Part shown: positions 23,211 through 32,160 of the stretch, one piece after another
Layout: each line of letters begins with the position of its first letter
Position numbering within the stretch: the stretch's first letter is position 1
NCBI RefSeq assembly: GCF_003003885.1
Contig: NZ_PVWN01000013.1
Location: 1-64,000 of the forward strand
Direction of reading: 5' to 3'
Length of the DNA stretch: 64,000 bases
DNA from: Chlorogloea sp. CCALA 695
Lineage (GTDB): Bacteria > Cyanobacteriota > Cyanobacteriia > Cyanobacteriales > Chroococcidiopsidaceae
The notes under the pieces: generated by a model
What the model was told of the DNA's origin: nothing
What the model saw: only the letters and a program-made list of their open reading frames with translations
The model's database searches: none
Position numbers and translations under genes: made by a program

Positions 23211-24782
23211 ATGTCCGCATCTCTACCTGATATAGACACTCTCACCCTAGCCCAGCAAGTCGCCCAAATGGTTGTAGTCCGTACCTGCGGCTACTTGTTC
23301 GATCATCAAATTCCTTATCCAGACTGGGAAGCAACAAATGCAACCATGCAGCATTTGGTCGAATTGGGAGTTGGGGGGGTAATTTTCTTAGGCGGAAGTG
23401 CGGCGGAATTAGCGTTAAGAAGCCAGCAAATGCAAGCTTGGGCAAAAATTCCCTTACTAATTGCGGCGGATATAGAAGAAGGTGTTGGGCAAAGATTCCC
23501 TGGTGCTACTTGGTTTGCGCCACCAATGGCAATTAGTCAAATTGCCCGTACTAATCCCCACATCGCCCAGCAATACGCCGAACAAATCGGCGCTATTACC
23601 GCCACCGAAGCAATTGCAATTGGCATTAATTGGATACTTGCGCCAGTAGTTGATGTCAACAACAATCCCGATAACCCAGTAATTAATGTCCGCGCTTTTG
23701 GGGAAACTCCAGCCGTTGTTAGCCCTTTAGCCAATGCTTTTATTAAAGGTGCGAAAGCTTACCCGGTACTCACCACCGCCAAACATTTCCCCGGTCATGG
23801 GGATACTACAACAGATTCTCATGTCGATTTACCTATTATCCCTCATGATCCCAGTCGTCTAGCAGAAATTGAATTAGCGCCCTTTGTAAGCGCGATCGCA
23901 TCGGGGGTAGATGCCGTTATGAGCGCCCACCTACTTATCGAGTGTTGGGACTCACAGTACCCAGTAACCTTGTCTAAGCCGATCTTAACTGGACAACTGC
24001 GGGAAAAATTAGGGTTTACAGGTTTAATTGTCACCGATGCTTTAATGATGGATGCGATCGCCAAACGTTACGGAATTAACGAGTCTCCCGTTTTAGCTGT
24101 AGAAGCTGGGGCAGATATTTTACTTATGCCCTCCGATCCCGAAGGCGCTATCAATGCCGTGTGTGAGGCAGTCAAGAGCGGTCAGATTTCGGCGCAAAGG
24201 ATACGAGAATCGGTAGAACGAATTTGGCACGCCAAGCGCCAGGTAGGAGGCATAAAAATAGAGCCAAGTAAGATTGCTCTAAAACTAGCTAAACCAGAAT
24301 CTTTACTTGCTGCAAGTCAAATCTTGCGTTGCTCCCAAATAGTTAGCGGTACAATCCCTCTATCACCATCTCCCAACGGACGCAACTTAATTGTTGTAGA
24401 CAATTTACTCGGTAGCAACAAGTTTTTAACCGAACAAAGCCCATCTGTCGCATTACCTAAATCTCTTGGTTATACTACGGTGTTATGCGATCGCCATACG
24501 CCTTTTGACCCAGCTCCAGAAACCGACAACTTACCCACTTTGCTGCAACTATTTATTCGTGGTAATCCTTTTCGTGGTAGTTCCGGCTTAACACAAACAG
24601 GCATAGATTGGTTTAAGAAATTATTAAGCTCTCACAATTTACAAGCTTTAGTTATTTACGGTAGCCCTTATATTCTCGAAAAGCTCACGCCAGCTATTCC
24701 TTTAGAGATCCCTTGCATCTTTTCCTACGGACAAATGCCTCAAGCACAAACTGTTGCTCTGCACCTCTTATTTAATAAATAA
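23211..24782 (+). CDS. glycoside hydrolase family 3, beta-N-acetylhexosaminidase-like
   Basis: A 523-residue GH3 enzyme. The N-terminal TIM barrel (residues 8-340) has ELGVGGVIFLGG, IPLLIAADIEEGVGQRFPGA, the NagZ-type active-site loop KHFPGHGDTTTDSH (191-204, holding the His general acid), and the nucleophile Asp276 in GLIVTDALMMDAI. The loop pattern separates NagZ-like beta-N-acetylglucosaminidases from ordinary beta-glucosidases, so turnover of peptidoglycan fragments is the likely role. A C-terminal domain of about 170 residues is longer than in E. coli NagZ, as in two-domain NagZ of other phyla. No signal peptide, so cytoplasmic. Confidence 0.85.
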   Translation: MSASLPDIDTLTLAQQVAQMVVVRTCGYLFDHQIPYPDWEATNATMQHLVELGVGGVIFLGGSAAELALRSQQMQAWAKIPLLIAADIEEGVGQRFPGATWFAPPMAISQIARTNPHIAQQYAEQIGAITATEAIAIGINWILAPVVDVNNNPDNPVINVRAFGETPAVVSPLANAFIKGAKAYPVLTTAKHFPGHGDTTTDSHVDLPIIPHDPSRLAEIELAPFVSAIASGVDAVMSAHLLIECWDSQYPVTLSKPILTGQLREKLGFTGLIVTDALMMDAIAKRYGINESPVLAVEAGADILLMPSDPEGAINAVCEAVKSGQISAQRIRESVERIWHAKRQVGGIKIEPSKIALKLAKPESLLAASQILRCSQIVSGTIPLSPSPNGRNLIVVDNLLGSNKFLTEQSPSVALPKSLGYTTVLCDRHTPFDPAPETDNLPTLLQLFIRGNPFRGSSGLTQTGIDWFKKLLSSHNLQALVIYGSPYILEKLTPAIPLEIPCIFSYGQMPQAQTVALHLLFNK

Positions 24783-25122
24783 CTTTGTTTTATCTAAAGA
24801 CGTATTTTATTTATTAGTGGCTGCGTTAATTATTAAGTAGCAAACCTGCTAAAAACTGCTTAACCCCTTTAAAACTCTAAAAATTCCCCAAAAATAGATT
24901 TATTTACAGCTAGTACCACAAATAATTTTTAGTTGAACTTGTCAACGTTTGCTAATTTTAGCAACATATTTTAATATAATTATTAGGGCTGTAGCGCCAT
25001 AATGAAAACAATTCAGTATAACGAAATACAAAACTCTGGCTACTGAGGCTGATTTTAATAATGTTTGTTAGCCTGGTGAGCATTGAGCGTGACAAAACAA
25101 AATCAGTAATTAGGATAAAATC
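24783..25122. other. intergenic region with a palindrome
   Basis: A 340-base AT-rich gap with no gene. At about 24947-24965 GTTTGCTAA and TTAGCAAC form an inverted repeat with a two-base centre, preceded by TTGTCA and followed by TAATATAAT. This could be an operator within the promoter of the DUF4327 gene. Nothing else is recognised. Confidence 0.35.
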
Positions 25123-25356
25123 ATGAGTGTGAATACTTTGCCATCAATTCGATATTCTTTAAACGTGATTAAAGACGAAGCGCGTCAATTGGTAGAAAGA
25201 GGTGTAATCAGTCGGCAGCAGCCAATATACACATTGTGCGAGTACATTCCACCACGGGAATGGGTTTGTGTAGAATGTGAGTTGGAAGAATGCGACTTTT
25301 TGTTGCGCGATCGCATTGGTGACTTAATCGGTTGTGAACATTGGGCTAACGACTAA
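25123..25356 (+). CDS. DUF4327 family protein
   Basis: A 77-residue cyanobacterial protein of the DUF4327 family: SVNTLPSIRYSLNVIKDEAR, LVERGVISRQQPIYTLCEYI, REWVCVECELEECDFLLRDR. Three Cys lie in the last part (VCVECELEEC), but their spacing is not a recognised metal site. The function is unknown. A long upstream gap with its own promoter suggests independent regulation. Confidence 0.85.
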   Translation: MSVNTLPSIRYSLNVIKDEARQLVERGVISRQQPIYTLCEYIPPREWVCVECELEECDFLLRDRIGDLIGCEHWAND

Positions 25357-25564
25357 ATTTTGACTAATTTTCAACAGCAACAATCGTTGTTAACTACCCT
25401 TCAGTTAACATCAAGAGAGGAGAACCCACAACACATTGCAAAGATTTATCCAAACATCGGTTAACCCTAACAGTTAGAGTTTGGTAGACGTTTAAAAACA
25501 AACCGCTCCAAGCTTCTAACTGATAAATTTTATCAAAAAACAAGTCTTCAGTCGTGGGTGAATA

Positions 25565-25912
25565 TCAACCCACCTGTTCTAAATACTGGTTAAGGTCTTC
25601 AATTACGCGAGTTAGTTCAGCTTCAGTAGTTAAGCGAATATGATCATCTCGCAAAGTAATTAAGACTTTAGCCGCAAAAGGGGTAGCCCAGATATTAGGA
25701 TTGCAGAAAATCTCAAGAAATACATTCCCTGTAAAGCGGTACTCTAGCGGCGGTTGAGGCTTAGATTTAGTGCCAGGAGTTTTTACCCCCGCCGCTTTAA
25801 TATTAGTCATTAATTGCGCGATCGCATTTTGCATTTCTCTGGCTGACTCGGCGGAGAAGCTAAAAGATACCGAACCTTCAACCAAATTGAGGGTTAAATT
25901 ATTTGCAGACAT
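25565..25912 (-). CDS. conserved hypothetical protein
   Basis: A 115-residue soluble protein that I do not recognise. It has a beta-rich start (NLTLNLVEGSVSFSFSAESA), a helix (REMQNAIAQLMTNIKAAG), a short Lys/Pro linker, then LEYRFTGNVFLEIFCNPNIW and AAKVLITLRDDHIRLTTEAE. It has neither a signal peptide nor membrane segments. It is convergent with the DUF4327 gene and 57 bases downstream of the aminotransferase gene, possibly in its transcript. Confidence 0.55.
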   Translation of the reverse strand: MSANNLTLNLVEGSVSFSFSAESAREMQNAIAQLMTNIKAAGVKTPGTKSKPQPPLEYRFTGNVFLEIFCNPNIWATPFAAKVLITLRDDHIRLTTEAELTRVIEDLNQYLEQVG

Positions 25913-25969
25913 AAAGGCAGGTAACTAAATTATGTTTTTAACTTATGTTACCTGGCAAAGGGGACGATA

Positions 25970-27121
25970 CTAGGGCAATACTTGTTTTAAAGCGGCAATT
26001 AGTGTGTCTACATTTTCTTTGCGACTGTTGTAACCCATCAATCCAACTCGCCAAACTTTTTGAGCCAATTCGCCCAAACCGCCGCCAATTTCAATATTGT
26101 AGTCATTGAGTAGCTGGCGAGATATTTCTTTCCCATCTACACCTTCAGGAATGCAGACAGTAGTTAGCGTTGGTAATCTAAATTCTTGCTCTACGTGCAG
26201 TTTTAAACCTATATTTTCCAACTCTTGCCACAAATACTCTACCGTTTGCTGATGGCGCTGCCAAGAATTTTCTATTCCTTCTTGGGATAGCAACCGCAAA
26301 GCCTCACGCAAACCGTAGTACAAGTTAATCGGGGCGGTATGGTGATAGGTGCGCTCTTTGCCCCAATACTTGCTTAATAACTCCATATCCAAGTACCAGT
26401 TACTACCTTTTGTCTGGCGCTGTTGCAACTTTTGTGCGGCGCGGGGACTCATTGTTAACGGTGAAGCACCAGGGGAACAACCTAAACCTTTTTGACTGCA
26501 ACTATAAGCTAAATCTACTCCCCACTCATCCAAAAATAACGGCACACCACCTAAACTTGTCACCGAATCTACTAATAGCAAACAGTCAAATTCTCGGCAC
26601 AACTCCCCCACCCCTGTAAGCGGCTGACGCGCCCCGGTAGAAGTTTCAGCATGAACTAGCGCCAAAATCGCCGGACGATGTGCTTCTAGGGCGCTACGGA
26701 GTTCTTGGAGATTAAAAACTTGCCCCCAAGGCTTGGTTATAGTGCGTACTTCTGCACCATAGCGCCCCGCCATGTCTACTAAACGATTGCCAAAGTACCC
26801 AGCTACACCAATAAGGATTGTATCGCCAGGTGTAATAGAATTTGCGATCGCGCCTTCCATTGCCGCGCTTCCTGTGCCACTAATAGCAATAGTTAGCGGG
26901 TTTTCAGTTTGCCACACATAACGCAGCAAAGATTGAATTTCATCCATAAGCTTCAAAAATGCCGGATCTAAATGTCCCACCGGGGGCGTATTCATAGCCT
27001 GGAGAACATCAGGGTGAGTATTAGAGGGGCCAGGACCAAGCAGCAAACGTACAGGCATTTCTAGGGGTGTAAGTTGCCGCCTGTGACTGTTATTAATAGC
27101 TGGAGTGTGAGTAAGTTGCAT
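25970..27121 (-). CDS. class V aminotransferase (alanine/serine-glyoxylate type)
   Basis: A 383-residue pyridoxal-phosphate enzyme of the alanine-glyoxylate / serine-glyoxylate aminotransferase group, acting in photorespiratory glyoxylate metabolism. Motifs: MPVRLLLGPGPSNTHPDVLQ near residue 22, ISGTGSAAMEGAIANSITPG, LVHAETSTGARQPL, the cofactor Asp in LLLVDSVTSLGGVPL, the Schiff-base Lys in YSCSQKGLGCSPG (near residue 210), and the C-terminal EIGGGLGELAQKVWRVGLMG. The length is normal. Substrate preference (Ala or Ser as donor) cannot be set from sequence. The degraded gene cluster begins about 75 bases beyond its 5' end. Confidence 0.87.
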   Translation of the reverse strand: MQLTHTPAINNSHRRQLTPLEMPVRLLLGPGPSNTHPDVLQAMNTPPVGHLDPAFLKLMDEIQSLLRYVWQTENPLTIAISGTGSAAMEGAIANSITPGDTILIGVAGYFGNRLVDMAGRYGAEVRTITKPWGQVFNLQELRSALEAHRPAILALVHAETSTGARQPLTGVGELCREFDCLLLVDSVTSLGGVPLFLDEWGVDLAYSCSQKGLGCSPGASPLTMSPRAAQKLQQRQTKGSNWYLDMELLSKYWGKERTYHHTAPINLYYGLREALRLLSQEGIENSWQRHQQTVEYLWQELENIGLKLHVEQEFRLPTLTTVCIPEGVDGKEISRQLLNDYNIEIGGGLGELAQKVWRVGLMGYNSRKENVDTLIAALKQVLP

Positions 27122-27197
27122 AGTAATTGATGAGGAGGATAATTAAATTTTATCGGGTGATGGCAGGAAAATTATTTTACTCTTGACTCCTGCGCCA

Positions 27198-27966
27198 TCA
27201 AGTATTTTTATCTTTAGTACGTTTTTTTCGCCCCTTAAAAGGCGCAATTACTGTATTTAACATAAAAGCATCGTGGGGGAGAGTAAAGATGCAGTATCAA
27301 CTGGGCGACTCTTTCCGGCGGTAAAGCTAAAGCCGCTCTCATAGACTGGGGGTCATTTTAATCCCACAACGGCGTATCTACAGCATCCGGTAAAATTGTT
27401 TGTACCCGAATCCCATAAGCTGCAACTTCCTCCGCTAAAGATTCCGAAAACCCAATAATGCCAAATTTAGAGGCGCAATAAGCTGCATCAAAAGCCCGTC
27501 CTTGACGACCGGATACCGAAGAAAGGTTGACAGTATCTCCTTGTTTTTGGGCAATCATTGCAGGTAACACCGCCTGATTACTTAAAAAAGTTCCTGTAAG
27601 ATTAGTTTGCAATATTGTTTCCCATTCCGAAAGTGGAGTATCTATTACTGTTCTTAAATTGTTGCCAATGCGTAGTATCCCCGCACTAGCAATTAAGCAA
27701 TCTATTCGCCCAAACTTTGCTAAAGTTTGAGCGGTCATTTCTTTCATAGCCGCTTCATCGCAAACATTGAGTGTCAATCCAAAAATATTCGCTGAATTAT
27801 TTATATTTTTTTTGATTTCTGCTACAGTATTGTCGAGCTTTTCTTGATTAATATCTACTAAAACTACTTGGCTATCTTGACTTGCTAGTAAATTAGCGCA
27901 AGCTTTACCAATACCGCTACTTGTCCCAGTAATAATAATTACTTTAGCTGTTAAATTATTAGTCAA
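27198..27966 (-). pseudogene. short-chain dehydrogenase/reductase, 3' end broken
   Basis: An SDR with an intact Rossmann start (VIIITGTSSGIGKACANLLA), the NAG-type motif (LIASAGILRIGN) and the catalytic YxxxK (AAYCASKFGIIG). The frame stops after DTPLWD at 27358. Beyond it the lost tail continues in another frame (SMRAALALPPERVAQLIL) and then in a third (HDAFMLNTVIAPFKGRKKRT) to a stop at 27198. Two frameshifts therefore destroy the last 50 residues. The 202-residue remainder keeps the catalytic core, but the C-terminal helices are gone. It is part of the decayed polyketide/lipid cluster. Confidence 0.8.
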
Positions 27967-27980
27967 AATTATTACTTTCT

Positions 27981-28715
27981 TTAATGTTGAACAAATGGTA
28001 TTAGATGCGGATTAATAATTGTTGCATCTATCTTTTGAGTAGCTAAATAAATAATAGTTTCGGCAACATCATCAACGTTCATTACTCCACCGTAGCGGCT
28101 CACTAATGCCGTTTGAGCAATCATTGGAGTTTAAACTAAACCCAGAAAAATTGCTTGGACGGGAATACCATGAGAACTAACTTCCTGTGCTAAAGATTCT
28201 GTCAAACCAACTACACCAAACTTAGAAGCATAATAAGCCGGAGCATAAGGTTCTCCTTTTAAACCATGACGAGTAGAAGACGAGCAAATATTATTAATAT
28301 GTCCTAATTTTTGCTCGATCATTATTGGCAAAACTGCCCGATTGCTGAGAAATATTCTGGTAAGATTAACATTTAAAATTGCTTTCCATTCATCGTAAGG
28401 AAGCGATGCAGTAGCCTAAGGAACAAGCCGCCCAGAAGTAGATTTTCCCAAGCCTGCACTAGCCACTAATAAATCTATTCTGCCAAAATAATCTATAGTT
28501 TTAGTCGCCATTGTTATGATTGCTTGTTCTTTGGTTACATTGAGCGATAAGCCTAAGTTCCCCGAAGTTGGTAGCAAGTTTAAGGTATTATTAATTCGCT
28601 GTAAATTAGTACCTACAAATACAATAAAGTAATTTGCTTTTGCTAAGGCAATACAAGTCGCTCGACCAATTCCACTACTACCCCCCGTAACTATTGCTAC
28701 TTTTTTTTGAATCAT
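27981..28715 (-). pseudogene. second short-chain dehydrogenase/reductase, broken
   Basis: The N-terminal third (VAIVTGGSSGIGRATCIALA, then LLVASAGLGKSTSG) stops at 28416. The rest continues in other frames: MNAWKAILNVNLTRIF-like codons around 28330-28400, then GHINNICSSSTRHGLKGEPY and PAYYASKFGVVGLTESLAQE (28131-28331), then a last part with VSRYGGVMNVDDVAETIIYL (to 27981). Every SDR motif is still recognisable, with at least three disruptions. It is about 30% different from its neighbour, so this is an old tandem pair and not a recent duplicate. Confidence 0.82.
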
Positions 28716-28718
28716 TAA

Positions 28719-29570
28719 CTATAGTTCCTTTGTGGCTGAGAGAGCAAATAATTCTTCTGCTTTTGCATTTTTTTGGAGAAATTTCCCTAAATTATAAACA
28801 AATTTCTTTGGTTGCACCACCGGATGAAAATGCCCTATTTTAGGTAATATTTTAGATTGACAATTGGGTAGTAATTCTTTTAATTTCCAATAAGTAGGCA
28901 AACAGGGAGAGTATTCGCCATAAATTATTAAAGTAGGACTAGAAATTAAGCTAAAATCTGTGGCAATAATTCCATCTTCATCAAACTCTTTGATAGCCAT
29001 AGTATTGTCCATTAAGCTCTGCCACTTTTGTTGACTTCTGCGCCCTAATACTCGATTTTTTAAATAAGGTTTGCGAACCGATTTACTATTAAATTGATTT
29101 AATTTTGTGAGCAAATGAAAGTTAATAAATTCATCTTCTTAGGGGAAATCTACCCCTTGCTCAATAAGTTTTTCTTTCTAAATATGCCAATAAAACCAGT
29201 CGCGCAGTGGCATTTTTGGTTGCAAGCAGTAAAACTGAGTATCAGCTATAGTTAAAGACTTGACTTGCTGAGGATGTGCGATCGCATATTGGCAAGCAAT
29301 TCTAGCCCCAAAACTATGTCCGACAATGTGCGCGCTTACTATTCCAAGCTGATCTAATAATACCTGCAATACCGTCATAGCTACTACAGTATAGCCACAA
29401 CTAAACATACTACTATTACCGTGTCCCCTCAAATCATAAATAATTACTCGGTAATGTCTAGATAGTATCCCAGCAATTCCAGGATACCAAAACGCCAAAT
29501 TAGCACCTAAACCGTGAATGAGAACTAAATCCTCAGCCGATCTCAAATACTGGTAGTTTAAAAAATGTCC
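28719..29570 (-). pseudogene. alpha/beta hydrolase, broken and N-terminally deleted
   Basis: Pieces of one alpha/beta hydrolase: LVLIHGLGANLAFWYPGIAG, YDLRGHGNSS and the nucleophile AHIVGHSFGARIACQYAIAH (29178-29546), ending at a stop after WFYWHI; then a second piece (28719-29114) with SSPTLIIYGEYSPCLPTYWK and the catalytic-His region LPKIGHFHPVVQPKKF. The N-terminus is fused to the tail of the phosphodiesterase remnant next to it, so a deletion removed the junction. It belongs to the decayed cluster. Confidence 0.8.
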
Positions 29571-29571
29571 T

Positions 29572-30289
29572 TAGTAGGCTCGATAATAACTTTTGGCATC
29601 GTGTTAAGCGGATCTAAAAACCGCCAACATAAATGTTATAATTTATCCGGGCTATCAAACACAATTGCAGTTAGCTCGATAGGGTCAATTTCCATCAAAT
29701 GACAGAGTATATCTGCCCAAGCTTTCGTTCTTATTGATTGGGTATGTATCCAGTTTTCGTACTCGTTTGATTCTAAGCCTTGAATACATTTTTTTTCTTC
29801 GCTAACATCCATATCTAAATGTTTATAGTTAAAGTTAGGTAAAGCTTTTAAAGTGTCAAATAAACTAGGAGGATGAGTCGCACTGCGGAGATGTTTCCAG
29901 GGAACAAAACCCGAAATCAAATAAGTATCGACAGGTATTGGTGGTGACATTCCATAAAAGTTTAAATATGTCACTCGCTTACCTTAACGGTTAGCTGTAA
30001 TCCACAATATTTCGCAGCGAATATTTCGAGAATCATTAAATTTTAAAAAAACATTGTCTTCCGATGGTTGGGGATGTAAAAAATCATAGATACTATGTAC
30101 ATCCGGGCTTCTACCCGTAATTGTAGAAGTCCAAGCTGGGGGCGTTAACGGATTAGATGTAGACATTAAATCGCTTTGTACTCCTTGGCTGATAAACTCA
30201 TTTAGAAATGGCATATTACCATCATCCATTAATAGTTTTAAAAGAGAAAAGGTAGCTCCATCTAAACCAATCATTAAAACTTTTTTCAT
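29572..30289 (-). pseudogene. type I phosphodiesterase / alkaline phosphatase family, broken
   Basis: The start MKKVLMIGLDGATFSLLKLL is that of the nucleotide pyrophosphatase/phosphodiesterase family, with the metal-binding Asp in GLDGA and PPAWTSTITGRSP supplying the nucleophile Thr. The frame stops after WITANR (29984), restarts as TYLNFYGMSPPIPVDTYLIS, and stops again at SPDKL where the following HLCWRFLDPL shows that a Gln codon became TAA. The C-terminal half is deleted. Such enzymes often accompany polyketide and glycolipid genes in cyanobacteria. Confidence 0.82.
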
Positions 30290-30400
30290 AATCTTTTAAA
30301 GTTAGGGAGATTGCAATTGTAACTTAAAAATAAAAATAGTTTATAAGGAGATTGTGGAGTAGCAATAGAGAAAAATGAGTTTAGTTAATATAAATAAATT

Positions 30401-30434
30401 TGCGATAGCGCCAGCGCGCTCGCAGAGCTTCGCA
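30401..30434 (+). repeat. GC-rich dispersed repeat, copy 1
   Basis: The sequence TGCGATAGCGCCAGC then GCGCTCGCAGAGCTTCGCA lies in an AT-rich spacer 14 bases after the stop of the CheR-PAS gene. It matches the copies at 36494-36527 and 56608-56644 with few substitutions. The ends (TGCGATAGCG and the CTTCGCA side) are partly complementary. Confidence 0.8.
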
Positions 30435-30447
30435 CTTTTTATTGCTT

Positions 30448-31668
30448 CTAGGGTGTAACATTACTCAATGTTATACTTGCGCCTAAAAATCTACCCTGAT
30501 AATCAGAAATCGCAACTATATCTATATTTAACTCGTAGACTATCCCATCGGTTGACCATTGGGCATTTTTGAGCGTAACTGGAGAGCGATTTTGCAAAGT
30601 CTGCTCCACTTGGAAGTTTAATTCTCCTAACTGAATAAAAAGCGGTAATTTTTGCAACGAATAGCCTAAATCTTTAACGGATATATTTAGCAAAGTTCTA
30701 ACACTTTTATTTGCGCCGATAAGTTTGCTGTTTGGCGTAACAATTAGTTGAGCAATAGGACTTGTTTCAAAAGCAGATTGCCAAAAACCTTTAGAGTCTG
30801 TAAACAGGTCGATGTTGCTTTGAACATTTTTATTACTTAACAGCAGTATATCGTTAGATTCTAGGTTAGCTCCTTTACTAAAAATTCGGTGTTTGACGCT
30901 TACAGGGGTAAAAAGACACGAGCGACTAACTAAAGTTTCCGCTTTCCCTAAAAAGATAAAGCCAAGGTTTTTTAAGGCAAAATGAAAGCGAACCAGAGTT
31001 TTTACTTGGGCGTCGTGGTTAAAATACATCAGTGTATTGCGACACACCAGTAAGTCAAGCTTAGAAATAGGTGCGTCCTCAAGCAAGTTGTGACGAGCAA
31101 AAATTACGCGGCGGCGCAGGGTAGGATTGAAAACATAACCTTGGGACGTTAGCTCAAAATACTTATTTAAAAGCGCTGGGGGGACACTTGCTACTTGAGC
31201 ATTAGTATAACAATGCTGTCGTGCTTGACGTAAAGCCGCTTCATCTACATCGGTGGCGTAAATTTGAACTTGCAGCAAGTATTGCTCTATTCCCAAGGCT
31301 TCTACCAATAGCAGCGCCAACGTATAGGCTTCTTCTCCCGATGCACAACTAGCGCTCCAGATGCGGATGGGTTCGTGAGCTTTTTTTCGGTTGAGAATTT
31401 TGGGGATAACTTCCTTGGCTAGATACTCCCAAGCATCAGTATCACGAAAAAAGCCTGTAAAATTGATAAAAATAGTGTCAAGTAGAATAGGAAGTTCATT
31501 AGGGCGATGTTTAAGATAGTCTAAATAGGCGCTGTAATTATCAATGCCAATTTGACCCATCCTTACCCCTAAGCGACGCTGTAAGGTTGAGTGCTTGTAA
31601 ACCGTCAAGTCGCAACCTTGGTTTTGCTTAAGGTATTCTAAGAAAATGTCTAGTTCCCTATCGTTCAT
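30448..31668 (-). CDS. CheR-family methyltransferase with PAS domain, probably truncated
   Basis: CheR enzymes methylate glutamates on chemoreceptors using AdoMet. The 406-residue product has the N-terminal CheR helix domain (LDIFLEYLKQNQGCDLTVYK, residues 6-25), the methyltransferase core (IRIWSASCASGEEAYTLALL, near 100-119; LDLLVCRNTLMYF, near 205), and a PAS domain (residues 285-406: FWQSAFETSPIAQLIVTPNS and GRFLGASITLSNVTP). In related proteins the PAS is followed by a long coiled coil after SDVTxYxxLQEEL; here the frame ends at NVTP, close to a dispersed repeat. The gene interrupts the decayed polyketide cluster and may serve the hmp chemotaxis locus nearby. Confidence 0.78.
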   Translation of the reverse strand: MNDRELDIFLEYLKQNQGCDLTVYKHSTLQRRLGVRMGQIGIDNYSAYLDYLKHRPNELPILLDTIFINFTGFFRDTDAWEYLAKEVIPKILNRKKAHEPIRIWSASCASGEEAYTLALLLVEALGIEQYLLQVQIYATDVDEAALRQARQHCYTNAQVASVPPALLNKYFELTSQGYVFNPTLRRRVIFARHNLLEDAPISKLDLLVCRNTLMYFNHDAQVKTLVRFHFALKNLGFIFLGKAETLVSRSCLFTPVSVKHRIFSKGANLESNDILLLSNKNVQSNIDLFTDSKGFWQSAFETSPIAQLIVTPNSKLIGANKSVRTLLNISVKDLGYSLQKLPLFIQLGELNFQVEQTLQNRSPVTLKNAQWSTDGIVYELNIDIVAISDYQGRFLGASITLSNVTP

Positions 31669-31844
31669 CTTCTAATATTTTCTTGATTCACCCATACCTG
31701 CAATAGCGCTAAAAATCTCCGCTTCTTTGGCTAATTATTTTAAATTAACGCAAATAGCTACCTTTTGGAAAATAAAAACCATAGGAGTTTTTAATTATTA
31801 TCAGCTAAAGCTTATCTTAGTTAGCAAATTAAAACTACTTCTCT

Positions 31845-32135
31845 TTAGATTGAAATATTTTTATTTAAAAACCCTACAACTTCTTTAACCTTGATTTTAT
31901 CTACATAATCACCATCGTGCTTAAATAAGTTTTGAAAAGGTAAATTTCTTCGTTCAAATTCTTTTCCTAAACATACTACAAACTGTACTACCTCTAAAGA
32001 CTCAAAAGCAAAATCTTCCATCAACTTAGTTTCTGCATCAATTTCATTAATATCATCCAATTCCCAATCAGCAATCATATCTTGAAGTACCGCAATTACT
32101 TTTACTTGGATAGATTCAGTGTTTAATACAGACAT
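31845..32135 (-). CDS. acyl carrier protein
   Basis: A 96-residue stand-alone acyl carrier protein. The phosphopantetheine attachment Ser is probably Ser46 in KLMEDFAFESLEVVQFVVCL, with the acidic helix-II face kept. Around it are VIAVLQDMIADWELDDINEI and a C-terminal FLNKN. It lies immediately after the remains of a polyketide synthase that ended in its own phosphopantetheinyl transferase domain, and would have been its partner. It is the only gene of that cluster still fully open, so it may be kept for another use or may be the latest to decay. Confidence 0.8.
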   Translation of the reverse strand: MSVLNTESIQVKVIAVLQDMIADWELDDINEIDAETKLMEDFAFESLEVVQFVVCLGKEFERRNLPFQNLFKHDGDYVDKIKVKEVVGFLNKNISI

Positions 32136-32160
32136 TTTCTTTTCTCTTGATTAAATTAGT

